Shown one piece after another: positions 12,252-17,948 of a DNA stretch of 17,948 bases (position 1 is its first letter; each line of letters opens with the position of its first letter). Source of the stretch: Thermoleophilia bacterium UBA2241 (GTDB lineage Bacteria; Actinomycetota; Thermoleophilia; UBA2241); contig DDYF01000037.1 in NCBI GenBank assembly GCA_002347645.1, positions 1-17,948 on the forward strand, read 5' to 3'. The notes beneath the pieces were generated by a model. The model was not told the DNA's origin. It made no database searches and saw only the letters and a program-made list of their open reading frames with translations. The position numbers were made by a program, and so were the translations under genes.

Positions 12252-14276
12252 TCAGTCCAGGAAGCTCAGTCCCGGGAACTGGCTCTCGGGATACGCCACC
12301 GCGAAGGTGCCGTCCTCGTCCATGCGGAACGTCCAGCCGTAGACCAGACGCTCGAACGGCTCGAGGAAGTAGCCGTCCTGGTTGTGGTCGTTGGTGTCGT
12401 AGGCGTCGGCGAGCACGAGCACGTCGTCCTGCGTCGCCTCCGTCCCCATGTCGTCGTAGCCGATGATGACCTGCCAGTGGCCGCCCCACTCGTCCCAGGC
12501 GATCATCATGGGGATGCCCTTGGCGAGCAGCTCCGGGATGAGGTCGCCGACCCAGGCCTCGGGATTGGCGGCGAAGTAGTCGCGCATGGTGAAGACGACC
12601 CAGTCCTGGCCGTAGTCGGCGTTCAGGTTCTGGAAGATCTCCTTCTCGCCGTCGGCCAGTGTCGCCCCGGTCGCGCCGCCTTGGCGCATCTGTGCGAGGT
12701 CGAACTCGGTCAGGCCCATGTCGTTCATACCGAACCAGTCCATGGTCATCAGCGCCGAGCACGGGCCGCAGGTCCATTCCGTCGCCTGCTGCGTCGTGCG
12801 GAAGCCCTCGAGCAGCGTCAAGCTGTCGGTGCTCTCGGCGTCGAACCAGTCGAAGAACTTGAAGTACGGCGAGTTGTCGTAGTCGCCGGAGCGCTCATAG
12901 CCGCCCGTGGCCGCGCCGGCCAGCCCGTTGTCGCCGACCCACGGCAGTTCGTCGGGGTAGTACAGCGCGAGGTCGGCGGCGGCGTCGCCGTACGGGATCT
13001 TGTGGTCGTCGCTGAAGTCGCCGACGTTGGTCGGGTCGTCGGGGATGCCGGCGCCCATGGCCGGGCGGTGCTTCCACTTCTTGGGCGTGGCCACGAGGTA
13101 GCTCGTGTGCCAGTACTCGCCCTCGTCGCTCAGGTCGACGTCTTCGAAGCCGACGCCGTAGGCGAGGCGCTCGTACGACTGGATGGTGTACCCGTCGTTG
13201 TCCTGGTCGGTGCTGTCGTACGGGTCCATCATGATGAGGACATCGTCGTTCGTGCCCTCGGTGCCCATGTCGTCGCAGCCGACGATGACCTGCCAGTGGG
13301 CGCCCCAGCTGTTCCAGCCGACCATGATCGGCGACCCGCCGCGCAGCGTACCCTCGACCCACGCGGGGTCGAACAGGGCGTAGGGGTCGTCGAAGCTCGA
13401 CTGGAGCTTCCAGCCACCGGTGATGCCCGCCTTGGGCAGGTTCTCGAACACGCTGACCATCTGCGCCAGGTCGGTGAAGCCGCCCCACCGCCTGTTCGGC
13501 TGCCGCAGGGCGATCATGTCCTTCTCGTTGAGGTCGCCGCGCAGGCCGAACCAGTCGAGCGCGCTCAGCGCCGACGCCATGCCGCAGGTGCCGCTGGTGA
13601 CCTGCATGCTGCTGCGGTACCCGGTGAGGATCGTCAGGCTGTCGTCAGAGGTGGTGTTGTAGTAGTCGATGAAGGGCCAGTAAGTCTCGTCCGGCAGATT
13701 GGAGAAGTCGGTGACGCCGCTCCAGTCCCCGATGCCGTACCCGACCAGCTGGCGCTCGCCCATCGGCAGCCGGTACTCCTTGCCGTACAGCTCCATGCCG
13801 GTGGCATCGTCGACCATCGGGTCGGAGCTTTCGCCGACGCCGGCGAGCCAGTACATGTCGGCGTCCCAGTAGACCGTGCTGAGCGTCCGCGGCACGACGA
13901 GGATTCGGTCGACGACCGCGTCGCCGTCCTTGTCCCAGAGCTCGACGTACTTGCCGACCAGGCCCGCCTTGGCGTACTTGCCGGCCGAGCGACTGCTCGG
14001 CGCGAGCTTTCCAACGTACTTGAAGGTGTGCTTGACCGGGTTGGCGACGCGGTAGACCTCGGCCTTCGGTGACACTGTGCACAGGTTCATCATGTCGCCG
14101 TCGATGTAGCCCAGCAGGGTGAAGGGCCGCAGGCAGTCGCCGGTGGCGGTGAGCTTGTCGTACGCGACCGGCTTCTTCTTCGTGGCCTGCTTGGCGGTCG
14201 CGGTGGGCACGAGCGCCAGAAGGATCAGGAGGGCACACGTCATCAGCAGCGTGAACCGGGCGGTCTTTCTTCGCAT
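12252..14276 (-). CDS. secreted protein with two C39-like cysteine peptidase domains
   Basis: A 674-residue protein. ATG 14276 is chosen because AGGAGG stands just upstream and a signal peptide starts there: basic MRRKTAR, a hydrophobic core to about residue 22, and an Ala-x-Ala-type end near residue 28. Two similar C39-like papain-fold domains follow. Domain 1 has Cys231 (SGTCGMAS), His327 (GAHWQVIVG) and Asp351 (MMDPYDS). Domain 2 has Cys503 (EWTCGPCSA), His600 (GGHWQVIIG) and Asp624 (LADAYDT). The shared HWQVI-G-DDMGTE motif shows an internal duplication. Both triads look intact, so both may cleave peptides, though substrate and processing are unknown. The N-terminal 60-200 region is not recognised. 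It is not next to an ABC exporter, unlike bacteriocin-processing C39 peptidases. Confidence 0.8.
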   Translation of the reverse strand: MRRKTARFTLLMTCALLILLALVPTATAKQATKKKPVAYDKLTATGDCLRPFTLLGYIDGDMMNLCTVSPKAEVYRVANPVKHTFKYVGKLAPSSRSAGKYAKAGLVGKYVELWDKDGDAVVDRILVVPRTLSTVYWDADMYWLAGVGESSDPMVDDATGMELYGKEYRLPMGERQLVGYGIGDWSGVTDFSNLPDETYWPFIDYYNTTSDDSLTILTGYRSSMQVTSGTCGMASALSALDWFGLRGDLNEKDMIALRQPNRRWGGFTDLAQMVSVFENLPKAGITGGWKLQSSFDDPYALFDPAWVEGTLRGGSPIMVGWNSWGAHWQVIVGCDDMGTEGTNDDVLIMMDPYDSTDQDNDGYTIQSYERLAYGVGFEDVDLSDEGEYWHTSYLVATPKKWKHRPAMGAGIPDDPTNVGDFSDDHKIPYGDAAADLALYYPDELPWVGDNGLAGAATGGYERSGDYDNSPYFKFFDWFDAESTDSLTLLEGFRTTQQATEWTCGPCSALMTMDWFGMNDMGLTEFDLAQMRQGGATGATLADGEKEIFQNLNADYGQDWVVFTMRDYFAANPEAWVGDLIPELLAKGIPMMIAWDEWGGHWQVIIGYDDMGTEATQDDVLVLADAYDTNDHNQDGYFLEPFERLVYGWTFRMDEDGTFAVAYPESQFPGLSFLD

Positions 14277-14707
14277 CGTCTCTGCCTCCTCGTGAGTTGG
14301 CGGAGCGGTCAGACCAGGGCGCGGCGTGACCGCGTTGTGACCGACATCGTGGCCGGCGCGAGCGCGTGGCTGGCGGGCCATGTGCGTAGCGGCGTGAGGT
14401 GGACCCCCTTCCGGACCCCTTCAGGCACCTTTCCGAGCTTCTCACGACCGTGGCCGGGCGGCAAACGCGAGATGCGGGTGTTGCCGGCGGCAGGAAGGTG
14501 CGGTTTGCAGGGATGTCGGGGTGTCGTGGTCCTGTTGACGAGAGCCGTTGTCCGCGGGGACAACGCCGGCTGCGCTGTCATCGGGCGCGGCGCCGGTGGG
14601 GTCGGGTGTGGCCTGGTGCGGCGACGCCTTCGCGACGAAGATGTGCGGACGAGGGAGGCCGACGGCGTATCATGCGCGGCGAGTCGCCAACACCCTGGGA
14701 GGGAGCC
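14277..14707. other. intergenic region with a dyad, no gene seen
   Basis: This 431-bp region lies between divergent units. No supported ORF was found. It holds the ribosome binding site of the peptidase-like gene, two direct GTGACCG repeats (about 14325-14342), and a 20-bp inverted repeat, CGTTGTCC-GCGG-GGACAACG (14546-14565). A TTGACG (14535-14540) precedes the repeat, but no -10 stands at the right distance. Confidence 0.4.
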
Positions 14708-15009
14708 ATGCGCCGTGTCCTGCTCGTCTGTTCGCTCGCCGCGGTCGTAACTGGTGTGCCGGGACGATGTACACCTCGGCTGAGGGGTCCGAGTCGAACG
14801 CCGTCGTCGTCAGCTTCCCGCCCACGAGCATGACGCCGTGGACGGGCGCCGACCGGATCTGGCGCTACGACGGGCCGGCGAGCGGGATCGACGAGTTCTA
14901 CAGCGTGCTTCGCGTGAACGATGCGGCGATCTACGCGTGCGGATACCGCCAGGGTGGCGGCGCAACGATGCAGGCCTTCCTGCACCGGCACGACCCGTCG
15001 ACACCGTGA
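14708..15009 (+). pseudogene. frameshifted remnant of a secreted beta-propeller-repeat protein
   Basis: ATG 14708 has a good ribosome binding site (GGGAGGG) and opens a signal-peptide-like frame, MRRVLLVCSLAAVVTG, which then degenerates. The following frame, shifted by one, continues from about 14766 to TGA 15009. It reads WRYDGPASG-DEFYSVLRVNDAAIYACGY-FLHRHDPS, resembling one blade of propeller repeats found in secreted actinobacterial proteins (xxYDGPxxxxD..VxVDxxGxVYVxG). Intact relatives have many blades and are several hundred residues long. This is probably a decayed gene with a frameshift and a large deletion; a sequencing error could explain only the shift. Confidence 0.5.
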
Positions 15010-15020
15010 GGTGACCGGCG

Positions 15021-15788
15021 ATGCCCGCCCTGTCAGTCCTGTGCATCGCCGCGGTCGTCGCCTGGGCGGTGCTCGTGGTGATCGCCCAGGTGATGACGCC
15101 CGAGCAGAGCCCGCTCAGCATGGGGATGAGCGGGCTCGCGCGCGGGCCTCACGGTTGGCTCATGAAGGCCGCCTTCATCGCCCGCGGCGCGGCCGCGCTG
15201 TTCCTGGTCGCTGCCATCCCGCTCGCCGTCCCGGCCGGAGCACGGTCCACGGTCGGCCTTGCGCTGCTGTGGGTGTGGGGGCTCGGCTCGGCGCTCCTCG
15301 CCGTGTACTCGACCGACATGCCGGGAGAGGAGCCGACCGGGAAGGGCAAGGCGCACGCGCTGATCGCCGCCGTCGCCTACGTCTGCGCGGTGATCGGCAT
15401 GATCGCGGTCTCGCTCGCGCTCTACGGCGACGAGGCGGCCGCAGGCGTGGGGCGGTGGTCGCTGGTCCTGGCGCTCGCCGCCGCGGCTGCCTTGGCCGCC
15501 CAGTTCGCGGGGTTCGCGACGGCCGCGCGCGACGCCGCGGCGGAGCGTAAGGCGAAAGAGGCGGGCGACGTCGCGGCGCGAGCCGGCGGCGGAGCGGCGG
15601 GCGAGACCGCGGCGGCCACACCCGCCGCTCCGCCTGTGCCCCTCCCGCTCACGCTCAGCGTCGCCCGGCCGGCGTCGGCCGCGCCTTCGCGCGCTCTGGG
15701 CGGCCTCGGCGACATGGCCGGGCTGCTGCAGCGGCTCTTCCTCGCTCTCGTGATGCTCTGGACCGCCTTCGTCGCGGCCGCCATCTGA
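15021..15788 (+). CDS. DUF998-family membrane protein
   Basis: A 255-residue protein; ATG 15021 follows GAGGTGA. Hydrophobic helices at about 5-25, 45-68, 75-95, 112-133 and 142-165, with the SPLSMGMSGLARGPHGWLMK and STDMPGE segments, match the DUF998 family of integral membrane proteins of unknown function. A cytoplasmic-type linker rich in Ala, Glu and Pro (about 170-215) precedes a last hydrophobic stretch near the C-terminus (about 232-254), which is longer than usual. The stop is 10 bp from the convergent PLP enzyme gene. Confidence 0.8.
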   Translation: MPALSVLCIAAVVAWAVLVVIAQVMTPEQSPLSMGMSGLARGPHGWLMKAAFIARGAAALFLVAAIPLAVPAGARSTVGLALLWVWGLGSALLAVYSTDMPGEEPTGKGKAHALIAAVAYVCAVIGMIAVSLALYGDEAAAGVGRWSLVLALAAAAALAAQFAGFATAARDAAAERKAKEAGDVAARAGGGAAGETAAATPAAPPVPLPLTLSVARPASAAPSRALGGLGDMAGLLQRLFLALVMLWTAFVAAAI

Positions 15789-15798
15789 GCCGGGAGCG

Positions 15799-16896
15799 CT
15801 ACTGGCTGCGGCCGCGCCCGGCGACGCGCCACGTGTCGACCAGCGCGCCGTCCTGCACGACATGGAACCTGTCGTAGAGGTTCACCGTCGTGCAGCCATG
15901 CCGTGGAACGACCTGGATCTTGTCGCCCACGCGGAGTCCTTCGGCCGGGCCGGACACGGCGACCTCGCCGTGCTCCTCCGAGAAGTCGTGCCATGCGGCA
16001 CCCTCGACGAGCACGGTCGGGTCGCCGAACTCCGGCGTCACGGCCTTGAGCCCCGCGTCGACGACGGCCATGCCTGGGCGCGGCCGACTGATGACGGTGG
16101 CGAGGACGGTGAGTGCGTTCTCGTAGTCGGCGCCGCCGACGGCCCGGTACTGGGCGTCCATGGTTGCGTACGACCCGCACTGCAACTCGGTCATCCACGG
16201 CAGGCGCCCGGTGATCGTGTGCGTCCCCGTCCCGCAGCCGCTGACCTCGGCGACGGCGATGCCCGCGGCCTCGATGCGTTCCTTCGCCGTGAGCGCCTTC
16301 CGCATGTCCTCTATCACACGGGCCGTGCGCTCCTCGAACGGGGTGACGTTCTGGAGGTGGCCTTCGTACGCCTGCAACCCACTGAAGACGAGGCCCGGCG
16401 AGGACAAGACCTGGCGCGCCAGCGTGAGGGCCGGCGCGCCGGGCTGCACGCCGCAGCGGCCCATGCCGACGTCGACCTCGACGAGTGCCCTGACGGTGAC
16501 GCCGGCCGCGGCCGCCGCCTCCGACAGCCGGCGCACGTTCTGCGCGTCATCGACCGCCACCCCCAGCACGCACCGGCGGGCGAGGGCGACGAGGCGGGCG
16601 ATCTTGAGCGGCCCGACGATCTGGTTGGCGACCAGTATGTCGGGGATGCCGCCGTCGGCGAGTGCCTCCGCCTCGCCGACCTTGGCGCAGGTGATGCCGA
16701 CGGCGCCGGCGTCGAGCTGCAGCTTCGCGATCTCGACGCACTTGTGCGTCTTGGCGTGCGGGCGCAGCTTCGCCGGCCCGCCCGACACGAAGTCGGCCAT
16801 GCGCCGGATGTTGTCAAGCAGCTTCGTCTTGTCGAGGACGAGCGCCGGGGTGTCGACCTCGGCGACGAACGGCGGGGTAAGGCTGGACGCGCACAT
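15799..16896 (-). CDS. D-threonine aldolase / D-serine dehydratase-like PLP enzyme
   Basis: A 365-residue protein. ATG 16896 has the ribosome binding site AGGAGGT at ideal spacing; the frame is open further upstream, but that part is not family-like. The fold-type III PLP barrel begins with VDTPALVLD. The Schiff-base lysine is K49 in RPHAKTHK. The C-terminal metal-binding HGC motif (H333, C335) is the one seen in D-threonine aldolases and eukaryotic-type D-serine dehydratases. These enzymes act on D-3-hydroxyamino acids: retro-aldol cleavage to glycine plus aldehyde, or dehydration of D-serine. The sequence does not separate the two. Convergent to the DUF998 gene and divergent from the DUF7144 gene. 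Confidence 0.88.
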   Translation of the reverse strand: MCASSLTPPFVAEVDTPALVLDKTKLLDNIRRMADFVSGGPAKLRPHAKTHKCVEIAKLQLDAGAVGITCAKVGEAEALADGGIPDILVANQIVGPLKIARLVALARRCVLGVAVDDAQNVRRLSEAAAAAGVTVRALVEVDVGMGRCGVQPGAPALTLARQVLSSPGLVFSGLQAYEGHLQNVTPFEERTARVIEDMRKALTAKERIEAAGIAVAEVSGCGTGTHTITGRLPWMTELQCGSYATMDAQYRAVGGADYENALTVLATVISRPRPGMAVVDAGLKAVTPEFGDPTVLVEGAAWHDFSEEHGEVAVSGPAEGLRVGDKIQVVPRHGCTTVNLYDRFHVVQDGALVDTWRVAGRGRSQ

Positions 16897-17012
16897 GACG
16901 GGACCTCCTGGAGACTGCCTGGACCCTACCACCGGCGGGAGGACAGCGGCTCGGGAAGCTCGCTCTGTCGGGCCGACCGCCGCCCTGTCGGTCCGGTCCG
17001 CGTGCGACCGTA

Positions 17013-17072
17013 ACGACAGCCATGTGAGGTTTCGAGTCATTTGGGGCACGAAACCTCTGTCGTCATATGACG
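17013..17072. promoter_or_regulatory. nested inverted repeats in a divergent intergenic region
   Basis: GAGGTTTCG (17026-17034) and CGAAACCTC (17049-17057) form perfect 9-bp arms around 14 bases. They are flanked outside by ACGACA (17013-17018) and TGTCGT (17058-17063). A perfect 12-bp palindrome, CGTCATATGACG (17061-17072), follows. The array lies 36-95 bp upstream of the DUF7144 gene and could regulate it, the divergent PLP enzyme gene, or both. TTGGGG (17041-17046) with TCATAT (17063-17068) is a weak promoter candidate inside it. Confidence 0.55.
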
Positions 17073-17107
17073 CATTCATGCACGGTACAGCGATGCAAGG
17101 AGCTGTC

Positions 17108-17587
17108 ATGGAGACGTTCTCGAATCGGATGAAGGGCCGCACCGGCTACTCGTCCGTGATCCTCATGTTCGCCGGAGCGTTCGCCGTCATCCAGGGGCTG
17201 TTGGCCGTCTACGAGCCGCGGCTCTTCGCGGCGGGCGCCACGTTCTGGTTCAGCGACCTCGACACGTGGGGCTGGATCATCTTCGGCCTCGGGGTGGCGA
17301 GCATCCTCGCCGGCGCGGCCGTTGCGACGGGCGCCGAGGCCGCTCGCTGGTTCGGCGTGCTGGTGGCCGGCTTGTTCGGCCTCGGGCAACTGCTCTTCGC
17401 CGAGGCGTACCCCCTGTGGTCGCTCGTGATGGTCGGCACCTCCCTGGTCGCCGTCCACGGGCTCTTCACTCACGGTGGGGAGGCGCGCACGGCGTCGGCT
17501 CTGGGCTCGACGCATGAGACGGCCGAGACGGAGCAGGACCAGCGTCCCGCCGATGTGACGGACGTGCGGGCGCGGCGCGCGGCGTGA
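17108..17587 (+). CDS. DUF7144-family membrane protein
   Basis: A 159-residue protein; ATG 17108 follows AAGGAG. Four membrane helices (about 13-33, 50-72, 77-100, 104-122) with the YSSVILMFAGAFAVIQGL and DLDTWGWIIFGLG segments fit the DUF7144 family of small actinobacterial membrane proteins of unknown function. The C-terminal ~35 residues are hydrophilic (Glu, Thr, Asp, Arg) and probably disordered. Single gene with a terminator-like hairpin downstream. Confidence 0.8.
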   Translation: METFSNRMKGRTGYSSVILMFAGAFAVIQGLLAVYEPRLFAAGATFWFSDLDTWGWIIFGLGVASILAGAAVATGAEAARWFGVLVAGLFGLGQLLFAEAYPLWSLVMVGTSLVAVHGLFTHGGEARTASALGSTHETAETEQDQRPADVTDVRARRAA

Positions 17588-17620
17588 CCGTTCGCGCATG
17601 AGGTCCGTTCGCGCATGAGG
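17588..17620. repeat. two tandem copies of a 16-bp repeat
   Basis: CCGTTCGCGCATGAGG occurs at 17588-17603 and again at 17605-17620, one base apart and identical. It begins directly after the TGA of the DUF7144 gene and runs into the terminator hairpin. This looks like recent slippage duplication. Confidence 0.7.
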
Positions 17621-17656
17621 CGGCGGGGCGCGGCGTTCGCCGCGTCCCGCCGCCTC
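17617..17656. terminator. GC-rich terminator hairpin between convergent genes
   Basis: GAGGCGGCGGGGCGCGG pairs with CCGCGTCCCGCCGCCTC, with one G-T pair, closing on a GTTC-type loop. This makes a stem of about 18 bp. No T-run follows. It can serve both the DUF7144 gene and the minus-strand gene ending at 17672. Confidence 0.65.
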
Positions 17657-17671
17657 TCCCGTGTCGCTAGC

Positions 17672-17948
17672 TCAGAGTGCCGCGACGAGGCTCGCCGCGA
17701 TCGCCACGGCGTTGGCCTCGGCCTCGGCGGTCATGCGCTGCACGTCGCGCACGGCGACGTTCTGCCGGTTCATGTAGGCCTTGGAAGGCGAGGCGAGGAG
17801 CGCGCTCGCGCTGGTCACAGCCTCCTCGTACCACGTTCCCCACGAGGCGAGCGTCTCGAGCTCGAGGGCGAGGGCGTCCCCGACGGCAGTCCTGATCTCG
17901 TCGGCTGTGCCGCCGCCGGCGACGGCGTTGATGCTCCTATAGCTGTCA
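17672..17948 (-). CDS. hypothetical protein, C-terminal part only
   Basis: The minus-strand frame enters from the right edge and ends at TGA (17672-17674), giving 91 C-terminal residues. They are Ala/Glu/Val-rich and likely helical, with motifs WYEEAVTSASALLASP, NRQNVAVRDVQRM and a hydrophobic end, AVAIAASLVAAL. Third-position G/C bias supports coding. I do not recognise a family, and the start lies outside the window. Confidence 0.5.
   Translation of the reverse strand, partial: DSYRSINAVAGGGTADEIRTAVGDALALELETLASWGTWYEEAVTSASALLASPSKAYMNRQNVAVRDVQRMTAEAEANAVAIAASLVAAL

Noticed and set aside
12210..14072. 620-residue plus-strand frame opposite the C39-like gene
   Set aside because: Val/Glu/Arg-rich antisense shadow without motifs. 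The minus-strand gene has a signal peptide and two conserved triads.
15862..17013. 383-residue plus-strand open frame opposite the PLP enzyme gene
   Set aside because: It is antisense to a gene with an intact PHAKTHK and HGC enzyme signature and shows only Arg/Ala/Asp-rich shadow sequence.

Overview
The window is about 70% G+C with dense high-GC coding, sigma70-like promoters (TTGACN, 16-18 bp, TANNNT) and purine-rich ribosome binding sites. Its families (DUF998, DUF7144, MalT-like LuxR regulators, TetR/flavodoxin operon) are typical of Actinomycetota. A deep-branching soil lineage is possible, but there is no rRNA or tRNA gene here to confirm it.

Left third (1-5136), a toxin-antitoxin/RNase island. 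After an unknown gene and a small zinc-ribbon gene come two paralogous NYN-domain (PIN-like) RNase genes, at 1356-1955 and 3680-4471. Each follows a conserved unit: a promoter, a small hairpin, and a very stable second hairpin with a U-tract that looks like an intrinsic terminator. A third copy of this promoter-hairpin-terminator unit (1993-2092) has no NYN gene. Between the NYN genes sits an MNT/HEPN toxin-antitoxin pair whose MNT protein carries an N-terminal winged helix. A deleted copy of the zinc-ribbon gene (3352-3495) precedes the second NYN module, so the whole cassette was duplicated. An mqsR/mqsA-like pair with its own promoter and palindromic operator closes the island on the minus strand. 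The NYN genes have no shared ATG/GTG/TTG start downstream of their promoter, and the hairpins are conserved as structure rather than reading frame. I read the unit as an undescribed structured RNA (about 60 nt) coupled to an RNase.

Middle (5137-12200). Decayed genes come first: an MDR alcohol dehydrogenase remnant fused out of frame to a small dimeric-barrel-like gene, and a possible FtsX permease tail. Then come a GNAT acetyltransferase, a small membrane-anchored protein and a 792-residue MalT-like LuxR regulator. A TetR-membrane protein-flavodoxin operon follows, with a near-perfect 31-bp dyad over its promoter and a strong terminator at its end.

Right third (12201-17948). There is a secreted protein with two C39-like cysteine peptidase domains (minus strand), a frameshifted beta-propeller remnant, a DUF998 membrane protein, and a D-threonine aldolase/D-serine dehydratase-like PLP enzyme (minus). 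A divergent DUF7144 membrane protein follows, with nested inverted repeats between the two, and then the 3' end of an unknown gene (minus). No CRISPR array, tRNA, rRNA or transposase gene was seen.
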